Part shown: one piece after another, positions 33,467 through 40,907 of the stretch
How positions within the stretch are numbered: the stretch's first letter is position 1
Layout of the letters: the number at the start of each line of letters is the position of its first letter
NCBI GenBank assembly: GCA_964414785.1
Contig: CAYPXZ010000016.1
Location: forward strand, 1 to 64,000
Reading direction: 5' to 3'
Origin: Palsa-1447 sp964414785
GTDB lineage: Bacteria > Verrucomicrobiota > Verrucomicrobiia > Opitutales > Opitutaceae
DNA length: 64,000 nt
Notes under the pieces: generated by a model
Database searches by the model: none
What the model saw: the letters and a program-made list of their open reading frames with translations, nothing else
What the model was told of the DNA's origin: nothing
Program-made: the position numbers and the translations under genes

Positions 33467-36085
33467 ATGACCAAGAAACTCGTACTCAAGGGCCCGATCC
33501 TCGTGGGCGTGGCCTGCCTGATGGGCACCAGCCTCTTTGCGCAGTCCTCGACACCGCCTCCCGCCGCGTCCGCCGAGGCCGCCGCGGAGGGACAGAAGGC
33601 GACCAAGCTTGAGAAATACACCGTCAGCGACGTGCCGATTTCCGAGCAGGTGCTCCCGACCGTCCGCCCGATCGGCGACGTCCTGGGAGATGACACAAGC
33701 ATCATCGACATCCCGCGATCCGTTTCCAGCGTCAACGCGGCGTGGATGAAGGACCGAATGGTGAAAAACGCCATGGACTTCGGGCAGTTCTCCCCGGGCG
33801 TCTACTCGGCGGCCCAGTACGGCATCCCCGCGGTCCCCTTCATCCGCGGCGACCTCGGCTCGGTCTACGTCGACGGCCAGATCTCCATGTTCTCGCGCAA
33901 CAGCACGCCGCCGAGCTTCAACGGCGTCGAGTCGATGGACATCGTCAAGGGCCCGGGCTCAGCGGTCTACGGGCCGCAGGGCGAGGGCGCCGGCGGCTAC
34001 GTCGACTTCGTCATGAAGCAGCCGTACTTTGACAAGGACCACGCGGACATCGACGCCACGCTCGGCTACTGGTCCAGCGGCAAGATGTACTCCAATCCCG
34101 AGGTGACCCTGGATTTCGGAGGGCCTCTGAGCGACAAGTTCGCGTACCGGGTGAGCTACCTCGAGCGGTGGGGCAACGGCTACTACGCAAACCTCCACAA
34201 CTCCTCGCAGGACCTCTACGCGGCCATGACGTACCTGGCGACCAAGTCCCTGAAGTTCGAGGGCTGGATCCAGATGTATTCCGACAAGACCAACGAGAAC
34301 ACCGGCGTCAACCGCGTGACCCAGCAGTTCATCGACCACGGGACCTATGTCGCCGGCCCCACCTCCGTCCCGGAATCCGGCCCCGACGCCTTCTTCGGGT
34401 ACGACATCGCCAATCCGGGCGACCCCGTCGGCGCCTACGGCTCCTATCCCGACGGCGCGCTGCAGACCGTCACGACGGCGACGGCGCACACCGTGAAGCT
34501 TCCGATGACCGCGGCCCTGATCGGGCCCAACGACACCGCCCGCTCAAAGCTCTTCCAGGCGCAGCTCAAGACCACGCTCGATCTCTCGACGGACTCGTTC
34601 GTCGTGAACCGAGCCCTGTTCTCGCTCGGCCGCTCGAACAAGTTCGAGACCTACGGCTATGACGAGTACGTCCCGCGCGAGGAGTCCATCCAGGACCGCC
34701 TCGAGTACCACGCCATCATGAAGTTGGGGTCGGTCGAGAACCACCTGATCGCAGGCGCCGACTTCCGGTTCTCCTACCTGATCGCGTACCAGGACTTCAC
34801 GACGGAGCCGTTCTCCTACTACGACCTCTCGCAGTCGGCATCCACGATCTACTATCCGGGCTACATCATGGAGGGTAAGACCTGGGGCGGCGGCGCCTCG
34901 GTCCCGGGAGCCCAGGGCTACAGCGCCAACGGCGAGTCGCCCGACACAGGCGGCTCCTCGGGCAACCAATGGTCCTACATCTACGACACCGCGGTCTTCC
35001 TGCAGGACACCATCAAGGTCACGGACAAGTTCTCGATCACCCCGGGCTTCCGCTGGGACCACATCCAGGCGACCGACTCGTCGCCGCCGGTCATCGAGCA
35101 GGGGTACAACGCGTACTTCACCTATTACCCGCTCACGACCCCGATCTACATCCCGCGCGGCCAGTCGAGCCCGCTCATGGTGGATGAGTCCGGCCTCGGC
35201 GACGGCACGCACCCGACCTACGAGGGTTTCAACACGAGCGGCAGCAAGGACGACGAGTCCTACTTCCTGAGCCTCGGGTACAAGCTGACCGACACGACCT
35301 CGGTCTACGCGACCTACGACCGCGCGACGGCAATCCTCGGCACGTCGAACTTCGGCGGCCTCAACGTGAATCCCGTCGACGGAAACGCGGCCCTCTCGCT
35401 CCAGAAGTCGCTCGCCGCGCTGAGCACCCTCTACGAGGTCGGTATCAAGTCGAGCTTCCTCAACAACACGCTGTACGGGAGCGTGGCGCTCTTCCAGCAG
35501 ACGAAGTTTGGCGTCCAGATCGGCGGCGCCACCGACCTGATCAAGGACCAGGGCATCGAATTGGACGCCGTCTACCAGCCCTCAAAGGCCTGGACCGTGA
35601 ACGGCAACTTCACCTACCAGAACGCGACGGTGTTCGGAGGCTCGTTCTTCCAGGAGACCGGCAACTACCTCGACACCTACAACCCGGACTACATCGTGAA
35701 CGGGCTCCCCGGCACGGGATTGGGCGCCCCGAATTTCACCAGCTACAAGCCGCCGACCGGCAGGATGCGGGCGCCCGGCATCCCGGCGATGCAGGCGAAC
35801 CTCTTCCTGGTCTACACGTCGCCGATGGGCTGGGGCGCCGGCATCGGCCCCCAGATCCAGGGCAAGCAGTACGCCAACGACCAGGAGACCCTCCACATCC
35901 CGCTTGAGACGGAGTGGGACGGGTATCTCTTCTACGGCAAGAAGGAGTGGGACGTCCGCCTCAACATCAAGAACCTCCTGAACGAGCGGATCCTGGACCC
36001 GATCGACGTGAGCTTCGCGGGCAACGACACGATCTACGTGCGCCCGCCGATCACGGCGTCGGTGACGTTCCGCTACCACTATTGA
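33467..36085 (+). CDS. TonB-dependent outer-membrane receptor (copy 2)
   Basis: This 872-residue paralogue of the preceding receptor is collinear over its whole length. Shared segments include LEKYTVSDVPISEQVLPTVR, IDIPRSVSSVN, NAMDFGQFSPGVY, SFNGVESMDIVKGPG and the end DPIDVSFAGNDTIYVRPPIT. Differences cluster in barrel loops (for example, the extra DTGGSSGNQWSY stretch), suggesting a related but distinct ligand. It has a signal peptide (LVLKGPILVGVACLMGTSLFA) and ends in the aromatic TFRYHY. It is followed by a terminator-like hairpin that abuts the next gene. Confidence 0.93.
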   Translation: MTKKLVLKGPILVGVACLMGTSLFAQSSTPPPAASAEAAAEGQKATKLEKYTVSDVPISEQVLPTVRPIGDVLGDDTSIIDIPRSVSSVNAAWMKDRMVKNAMDFGQFSPGVYSAAQYGIPAVPFIRGDLGSVYVDGQISMFSRNSTPPSFNGVESMDIVKGPGSAVYGPQGEGAGGYVDFVMKQPYFDKDHADIDATLGYWSSGKMYSNPEVTLDFGGPLSDKFAYRVSYLERWGNGYYANLHNSSQDLYAAMTYLATKSLKFEGWIQMYSDKTNENTGVNRVTQQFIDHGTYVAGPTSVPESGPDAFFGYDIANPGDPVGAYGSYPDGALQTVTTATAHTVKLPMTAALIGPNDTARSKLFQAQLKTTLDLSTDSFVVNRALFSLGRSNKFETYGYDEYVPREESIQDRLEYHAIMKLGSVENHLIAGADFRFSYLIAYQDFTTEPFSYYDLSQSASTIYYPGYIMEGKTWGGGASVPGAQGYSANGESPDTGGSSGNQWSYIYDTAVFLQDTIKVTDKFSITPGFRWDHIQATDSSPPVIEQGYNAYFTYYPLTTPIYIPRGQSSPLMVDESGLGDGTHPTYEGFNTSGSKDDESYFLSLGYKLTDTTSVYATYDRATAILGTSNFGGLNVNPVDGNAALSLQKSLAALSTLYEVGIKSSFLNNTLYGSVALFQQTKFGVQIGGATDLIKDQGIELDAVYQPSKAWTVNGNFTYQNATVFGGSFFQETGNYLDTYNPDYIVNGLPGTGLGAPNFTSYKPPTGRMRAPGIPAMQANLFLVYTSPMGWGAGIGPQIQGKQYANDQETLHIPLETEWDGYLFYGKKEWDVRLNIKNLLNERILDPIDVSFAGNDTIYVRPPITASVTFRYHY

Positions 36086-36111
36086 CCAGCAGACAGTCCT
36101 GACTGCTGATG

Positions 36112-36142
36112 AAAGGGGGGCCTCACGAGGGTCCCCCTTTTT
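36112..36142 (+). terminator. Intrinsic terminator abutting the next start codon
   Basis: GGGGGGCC (36115-36122) pairs with GGTCCCCC (36130-36137), allowing one G-U pair, and T5 follows (36138-36142). The ATG of the next binding-protein gene begins at 36144, so nothing but the T-run and one C separates hairpin and start codon. The only purine-rich motif near that start (GAGGG 36127-36131) lies in the hairpin. Confidence 0.8.
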
Positions 36143-36143
36143 C

Positions 36144-37100
36144 ATGAAACCGCTCCTCTGCCTCTCGCTCCTCCTGGCGGGCCCGCTGTCGGCGGGCGTG
36201 CCGATCACCTACTACCAGGACTGGTTCCCGGGCGCGCAGTTCGCCGGCCTCTACGAGGCGCTGGACCGGGGGTTCTACGGGGCGGCGGGCCTCGACGTGA
36301 CGGTGCATGCCTTCGCGTTCGGCCAGGATGCGGCGGGGATGATGGACGCGGATCCCTCGAGGGCCGCCGTGGGGACCGTGGAGGGCTATATCCTGCTCCA
36401 GAAGCGCGCTAAGGGAGGGGACCTCCGGGCCCTCTCCGCGGTGCTCCGGGAAAGCCCCGCAGGGTACATGACCCTTCCCGGCAGGGGCGTGGATTCCGCG
36501 AGGGGCTTCGTTGGGAAGCGGGTCGGCGTCCACCGGTACGGGGACCCGCTGTTCCGCCTCTTCCTCCGCCGCGCGGGCGTCGACGAGGCGAGCGTGACGA
36601 TGGTGTTCGTCGACGACGACGTCGGACGGCTCGTTCGCGGCGAGGTGGACGCCATGCAGGGCTACGCGATCGAGGAGCTCGTCCGGCTGGGGCGGCGGGT
36701 CGGGTCCGGCGAGGGCTTCCTCTCGTTCCGCGAGCTGGGCTTTGACGCCTATTCGCAGGTGGTCTTCTCGACGGGCGCCCAGGTGCGCGAACACCCCGGC
36801 GCGCTCCGGGCGTTCGTCGGCGCGACGCGGGAAGGCTGGGCCTACGCGATCGCCAATCCCGACCGGGCGGTCGACGCGGTCATGGCCCGCATGGGCGCCG
36901 GGGCCGACCGCGCCCTGGTGAGGGACATGTTCCTTGCGACGGTCCGGTTCGTCGCGCCCGGCGGCGAGGCGCCGCTCGGTCCCATGGACCCTGTGAAGTG
37001 GCGCGGCATGGCGGCCGCCTGCGTCGAGATGGGGATCCTGCCCCGCGCCGAGGACCCGGGAGTCTTCCTCTCCGGTGAAGTTACTTCAGGCCCGCGGTGA
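36144..37100 (+). CDS. NMT1/THI5-like substrate-binding protein (copy 2, divergent)
   Basis: This 318-residue periplasmic protein has a cleavable signal (MKPLLCLSLLLAGPLSAG) without a lipobox. The fold is the same family as the other two binding proteins: YYQDWFPGAQFAGLYEAL, then RGFYGAAGLDVTVHAF, and GRGVDSARGFVGKRVGVHRYG, with REGWAYAIANPDRAVDAVM in the C-terminal lobe. It lacks the EHGGFYQ motif of the other copies. No ATPase or permease is adjacent, so it may feed the transporter at 27956-29547 or sense the ligand. Its last 20 bases overlap the convergent cytochrome gene. Confidence 0.85.
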   Translation: MKPLLCLSLLLAGPLSAGVPITYYQDWFPGAQFAGLYEALDRGFYGAAGLDVTVHAFAFGQDAAGMMDADPSRAAVGTVEGYILLQKRAKGGDLRALSAVLRESPAGYMTLPGRGVDSARGFVGKRVGVHRYGDPLFRLFLRRAGVDEASVTMVFVDDDVGRLVRGEVDAMQGYAIEELVRLGRRVGSGEGFLSFRELGFDAYSQVVFSTGAQVREHPGALRAFVGATREGWAYAIANPDRAVDAVMARMGAGADRALVRDMFLATVRFVAPGGEAPLGPMDPVKWRGMAAACVEMGILPRAEDPGVFLSGEVTSGPR

Positions 37101-37935
37101 TGAACTCCACGAGCTGCGCCATTTGCTCGTCCGTGTAGCGGGGGTGCGCCTCCATCTTCGCGCTGGGGACGAGCGACTTCGGATCGCGGACGTATTTCAA
37201 AAAGAAAGGCCGGTCGTAGGCGGCAAAGGCCGCGAGGACCTGGAACGGACGCCCCGCCTTCGTGCCCCCGAAGGTGCCGGCAGGGCCCGAGTGGCAGCTG
37301 GCGCAGGAATTCACCCAGATCTCGCGTCCGGCCCGCCCGGCCGGGCCCGCGGAGGCCCAGGGGCCCGAGTAGATGCCCCTGAAGCGCTCGGCGAAGGAGG
37401 CGACCTCGATCGTTGTCACGCCCCACGGCTTCTTGTGCTCGATGTCCAGGAACGCCGCGGCCGCCGGGACGAGTTCCGCGGACACGGTCACGACGTACGG
37501 GGCGGGGTTGAACTTCAGGCCCGGGGGCGGCCAGTCCGCCGGCCCCTTGCCGTTGATCTCCAGGACGAGGAAGGGCCTGTAGGTCCCGATGAAGCCGGAC
37601 GTGAAGATGCCCACGTAGCCGTCGCCGCAGGTCGCAAAGAGCGCGTCGGCCCCCGGCAGCGCGGGAAGCGCCCTCCACAGGTCGGACAGGAAGACGACCG
37701 TCAGGACCTGGGGGCCCTTCACGAACTCGCCGTCGAGGCGGACCTGGGAGGTCGGGAGCGCGCGCAGGTCCTCCCACGAGGCGTATCGCGTCTCGCCCGC
37801 GGCGACGCCCGCCAGCTGGCCGGTCAGCGCAAGGTCAAAGGGCGAGCCCCGCTGCGCATGGAGCTCCAGGGCGCGCCCGGGGGCGGCGAGCGCGAGGACG
37901 GCTGATGCAACGGCCGCCGCGTACTGCAGTTTCAT
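37081..37935 (-). CDS. Periplasmic c-type cytochrome with an unassigned N-terminal domain
   Basis: This 284-residue protein has a signal peptide (MKLQYAAAVASAVLALAAPG) and one haem c site CASCH (near residue 206) in a C-terminal cytochrome domain; AKMEAHP supplies a likely axial Met and YTDEQMAQLVEFI the closing helix. The N-terminal ~170 residues (ASWEDLRALPT, LFATCGDGYVGIFTSGFIG, LEINGKGPADWPPPG, KKPWGVTTIEV) are conserved-looking, but I cannot name the domain. It resembles electron-transfer partners of periplasmic oxidoreductases. It is divergent from the third binding-protein gene (86-bp gap). Confidence 0.8.
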   Translation of the reverse strand: MKLQYAAAVASAVLALAAPGRALELHAQRGSPFDLALTGQLAGVAAGETRYASWEDLRALPTSQVRLDGEFVKGPQVLTVVFLSDLWRALPALPGADALFATCGDGYVGIFTSGFIGTYRPFLVLEINGKGPADWPPPGLKFNPAPYVVTVSAELVPAAAAFLDIEHKKPWGVTTIEVASFAERFRGIYSGPWASAGPAGRAGREIWVNSCASCHSGPAGTFGGTKAGRPFQVLAAFAAYDRPFFLKYVRDPKSLVPSAKMEAHPRYTDEQMAQLVEFITAGLK

Positions 37936-38021
37936 GGAGCGGTTGATAGCACGAAGGGTGCCCGGACTGCGAGTACTGCGCTGTTGCGGGCGCCCGGGGG
38001 GTTCTCTACGGATTTGCCCGG

Positions 38022-39029
38022 ATGACGCCCCTTCGACCCGGATTGCTCGCCGCCGCGCTCGCCTCGGCCCTGGCCGTATGCGGCTGTTCGCGGAGCGCGC
38101 CGGGGGATACCTCGGCCGGGGCGGGAGCCACGGCGCCCTTCAAGATCACGGTCCAGCTCGACTGGGTCGCGGAGCCCGAGCACGGGGGGTTCTACCAGGC
38201 CCTGGCGAAGGGGTATTTCAAGGAGGCGGGCCTGGATGTGAACGTGATCCAGGGCGGCCCGAACGGCTACGTCCTGCAGAAGGTGGCGACCGGCCAGGCC
38301 GACTTCGGCCAGTCGGACAGCACGAACGTGCTCCTCGCGATCAACCAGGGCCTTCCCATCATCCAGGTCGGCGCCGTGTTCCAGAACGACCCCTCGGTGC
38401 TCATGCTCCACGCCGACAACCCGGTGAAGACCTTCGAGGACCTGAACGGGAAGACCATCATGGCCCGCCTGGAATGGGCGTTCCTGCCGTACCTCAAGAA
38501 CAAGTACCACATCGACTTCAAGATCATCCCCCAGAACTTCGCGGTCGGCAATTTCATCGCCGACCCGAACTTCATCCAGCAGGGGTTCTACACGGCGGAG
38601 CCGTATTTCATCGTGAAGGGCGGGGCGAAGTACCCGAAGTTCCTTTACGCCTGGGACGCGGGTTTTGACGCCTACACCTGCATCGTCGCGAACCGCCGAT
38701 GGGCCGAGGCGAACGCCGCCCACGCCCGCGCGTTCATGGCGGCCTACATCAGGGGCTGGAAGGACTACATCGAGGGCGACCCGGCTCCCGCGCACGCGCT
38801 GATGAAGCAGGTGAACCCCAACGTGACGGACGGATTCCTTGCCTTCTCACACAAGATGATCGTCGACGAGAAGCTGGTCATTGGGCGCCACGCCACGGAC
38901 GACTCCCAGACGGGAAGGATCTCGGGGGAGCGCTTTGCCGTCCAGATCCGCCAGCTCGAGGACCTGGGGATCCTCCCCAGGGGAAAGCTGACCGCCGACC
39001 AGGTCATGACGACCGCCTACCTCCCATGA
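38022..39029 (+). CDS. NMT1/THI5-like substrate-binding lipoprotein (copy 3)
   Basis: This 335-residue protein has a lipoprotein-like signal (lipobox-like AVCGC near residue 22) and the NMT1/THI5-like fold: VQLDWVAEPEHGGFYQALA, GYFKEAGLDVNVIQGGPNG, VKTFEDLNGKTIMARLEWAF, and RGWKDYIEGDPAPAHALMKQ. It is a clear paralogue of copy 1, but lacks its own ATPase and permease. The stop overlaps the next start (ATGA), placing it at the head of a three-gene unit with a YbaY-like lipoprotein and a 2-hydroxyacid dehydrogenase. Confidence 0.9.
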   Translation: MTPLRPGLLAAALASALAVCGCSRSAPGDTSAGAGATAPFKITVQLDWVAEPEHGGFYQALAKGYFKEAGLDVNVIQGGPNGYVLQKVATGQADFGQSDSTNVLLAINQGLPIIQVGAVFQNDPSVLMLHADNPVKTFEDLNGKTIMARLEWAFLPYLKNKYHIDFKIIPQNFAVGNFIADPNFIQQGFYTAEPYFIVKGGAKYPKFLYAWDAGFDAYTCIVANRRWAEANAAHARAFMAAYIRGWKDYIEGDPAPAHALMKQVNPNVTDGFLAFSHKMIVDEKLVIGRHATDDSQTGRISGERFAVQIRQLEDLGILPRGKLTADQVMTTAYLP

Positions 39030-39445
39030 AGACACCTCCGGCTTTTCTCGCCTGCCTCTGCGCGCTCGCCCTCGCCGGCTGCGGCCACCTGGAGCTCTCG
39101 CCCGAGGGGGACCCCCTCAGGGTGCTCACGGGCCAGGTCGACCTGGGGGACGCCGTCGCGCTCCCCTCGGACGCGACGGTGACGGTCCGCGTCGAGGACA
39201 CGTCGGCCGCCGGCATGCCGCCCCAGGTGCTGGGCTCGCAGACCGTGAGCAACCCCGGGACGGCGCCCATTGCCTTCCGCCTGGAGTACCGCGCCGAGGA
39301 CGAGGTCCTTCGCCGGGGCCTCAACATCGAGGCCCGCGTCTCCTATTCCGGGAGGGTGCAGTACTACAACGTGAACCGCTACGTCGTGACCCTGGGCAAC
39401 GCAACCGACCCCCATCGCATCAGCGTGGTGCCCGCCAGTCGGTGA
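39026..39445 (+). CDS. YbaY/YscW-like lipoprotein
   Basis: This 139-residue protein has a lipobox LAGC (Cys near residue 20) and a beta-sandwich of the YbaY type: LTGQVDLGDAVALPSDATVT, VRVEDTSAAGMPPQVLGSQT, PIAFRLEYRAEDEV and NIEARVSYSGR. Such proteins are small outer-membrane or secretion-chaperone-like lipoproteins of unclear function. It is coupled by overlaps of four bases to the binding protein before and the dehydrogenase after. Confidence 0.8.
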   Translation: MKTPPAFLACLCALALAGCGHLELSPEGDPLRVLTGQVDLGDAVALPSDATVTVRVEDTSAAGMPPQVLGSQTVSNPGTAPIAFRLEYRAEDEVLRRGLNIEARVSYSGRVQYYNVNRYVVTLGNATDPHRISVVPASR

Positions 39446-40407
39446 AGATCTGGTCCAACGGGGATTTCGGGAGCGAGGGTATGGCGCTACTGGCGGGGGG
39501 CGTCGGCACCCACTCGCTCGTGCTTTCGGACAGCCGCAACAGCTCCGTGCTTGCCGGCGGCCAGCGCGACCCATCGATCGCCGGCGCGGACATTGCCTTC
39601 GGGCAGCCGGCGCCCGAGGACTGCCTCGCAAACCCGGGCCTGCGCTGGATCGAGGTCTCGAGCGCGGGCTACACCCGCTACGACACCGCTGAATTCCGGG
39701 AGGCCATGCGCTCGCGCGGCACCGTGTTCACGAATGCGTCCCAGGCCTATGCGGATGCGTGCGCCGAGCATGTTCTCGCGATGATGCTTGCCCTTGGCCG
39801 CCAGCTCCTCCCCTCGTTCGCCACGCAGCAGGGTGATCGGTCGTGGCCCTACCAGGAACGGCGAGACCAGTCGCGCCTGCTCACGGGCCAGACCGTCGCC
39901 CTCCTTGGGTTCGGAGCGATCGGGCGCCGGCTCGCGGAGCTCCTCGCCCCCTTCCATGCAAGGGTCTTCGCCGTCCGGCGCAGCATCCGCAGCGAGCCCG
40001 GCGTCCGGGTCGTCGCGGAGGAGAGCCTGACCATGGTCCTCGCCGAGGCCGACCACGTGGTGAACGTGCTCCCCGAGAACGACACCACGCGCAACTACGT
40101 GAACGCGCGGCGGATCGCCTGCTTCAAGCCGGGGGCCCGTTTCTACAACGTCGGCCGGGGGACGACCGTGGACCAGGACGCCCTCATCAAGGGCCTCGAG
40201 TCCGGCAGGATAGGGGCCGCCTACCTCGACGTCATGGTTCCCGAACCCCTTCCGAAGGAACATCCGCTCTGGTCCGCGCCGAATTGTTTCATAACCCCGC
40301 ACACGGCAGGGGGTCGCAACAACGTGAACGAGGAGCTCGTGCGCCACTTCCTCGCGAATCTGGCGCTCTTCCAGACGGGCGGCCAACTGGTCGACCGCGT
40401 CCTGTGA
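39442..40407 (+). CDS. D-2-hydroxyacid dehydrogenase family, NAD(P)-dependent
   Basis: This 321-residue protein begins at a GTG that overlaps the previous stop. The nucleotide-binding segment is ALLGFGAIGRRLAELLAPF (GxGxxG). The catalytic Arg is in FYNVGRGTTVDQDAL, the Glu in DVMVPEPLPKEHPLW, and the His in CFITPHTAGG, the standard Arg-Glu-His set. It reduces or oxidises a 2-keto/2-hydroxy acid (glyoxylate- or phosphoglycerate-like); the substrate is unknown. Co-expression with a binding protein suggests a catabolic step after uptake. Confidence 0.88.
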   Translation: MKIWSNGDFGSEGMALLAGGVGTHSLVLSDSRNSSVLAGGQRDPSIAGADIAFGQPAPEDCLANPGLRWIEVSSAGYTRYDTAEFREAMRSRGTVFTNASQAYADACAEHVLAMMLALGRQLLPSFATQQGDRSWPYQERRDQSRLLTGQTVALLGFGAIGRRLAELLAPFHARVFAVRRSIRSEPGVRVVAEESLTMVLAEADHVVNVLPENDTTRNYVNARRIACFKPGARFYNVGRGTTVDQDALIKGLESGRIGAAYLDVMVPEPLPKEHPLWSAPNCFITPHTAGGRNNVNEELVRHFLANLALFQTGGQLVDRVL

Positions 40408-40460
40408 CGTTTCCGTGGCTTGGACCACGGACTGCCGATCGCGGTTGAATTTTGGCCCAT

Positions 40461-40481
40461 CCGGGGGAATAATACCCCCGG
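40461..40481. promoter_or_regulatory. Perfect hairpin upstream of bufA
   Basis: CCGGGGG (40461-40467), loop AATAATA, CCCCCGG (40475-40481) lies 85 bases before the bufA start. It could be the terminator remnant of the dehydrogenase gene (no T-run), an operator, or part of an ECF-sigma-type promoter; bufferin operons elsewhere are often ECF-controlled. The GGGAATAAT in its core would fit a -35-like element, but I cannot confirm a matching -10. Confidence 0.4.
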
Positions 40482-40566
40482 TAGTAACTCTTATACCCAC
40501 ACCGCACGGATCGGCACAGTGCCGGGCCGTGGCGGGCACTCCGAAACCCAACAATAGAAGTCTGTT

Positions 40567-40824
40567 ATGAACAAATCGACACGTTTCATCGTCACCGCCG
40601 CGGCCATGGCCGGGCTCTATGCAGGATCGATGGCCACGCGCGCTTATGCCGATGGCGCTGCCGGAAGTGGTGATTCCTCCAAGGATGCCTCCAAGGACGC
40701 GGGCAAGCACGATTGTAAGGGCCAGAACTCGTGCAAGGGCCAGGGCGGCTGCAAGGCCGGCGACAACGGCTGCAAGGGCCAGAACTCCTGCAAGGGCAAG
40801 GGCGGCTGCAACACGAACAAGTAA
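40567..40824 (+). CDS. bufA: Bufferin-type metal-binding peptide precursor (BufA2 family)
   Basis: This 85-residue precursor has a Sec signal peptide (about residues 1-29, with a likely cut after ATRAYA), an acidic/Lys/Ser spacer, and a Cys-rich core. The core holds six cysteines in two copies of a 13-residue unit: CKGQNSCKGQGGC and CKGQNSCKGKGGC, joined by KAGDNG. This is the pattern of BufA2-type bufferins, peptides whose cysteines are modified by an MNIO enzyme and that bind copper in the periplasm in characterised systems. The maturase, its partner and a DoxX protein follow immediately. No Shine-Dalgarno sequence is visible. The actual modification and metal in this organism are inferences. 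Confidence 0.88.
   Translation: MNKSTRFIVTAAAMAGLYAGSMATRAYADGAAGSGDSSKDASKDAGKHDCKGQNSCKGQGGCKAGDNGCKGQNSCKGKGGCNTNK
40714..40809 (+). repeat. Two-copy core repeat within bufA
   Basis: Two 39-base units (40714-40752 and 40771-40809) encode nearly identical 13-residue, three-cysteine blocks with a period of 57 bases. Differences are almost all synonymous or Gln/Lys, consistent with a recent duplication or purifying selection on the motif. Confidence 0.85.
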
Positions 40825-40871
40825 GGGACCGGCCGAGCTCAGCAACGTCAGCCTCAAAGGACCTTTAGCGA

Positions 40872-40903
40872 CGCGGCCGGCTGGAACGCCGGCCGCGTTT
40901 TTT
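40872..40903 (+). terminator. Strong intrinsic terminator/attenuator between bufA and bufB
   Basis: CGCGGCCGGC (40872-40881), loop TGGAAC, GCCGGCCGCG (40888-40897), then T6 (40898-40903). The stem is a perfect 10 bp. The ATG of bufB is at 40908. The position would make most transcripts encode only the precursor, with some readthrough for the enzymes. Confidence 0.93.
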
Positions 40904-40907
40904 CAAT

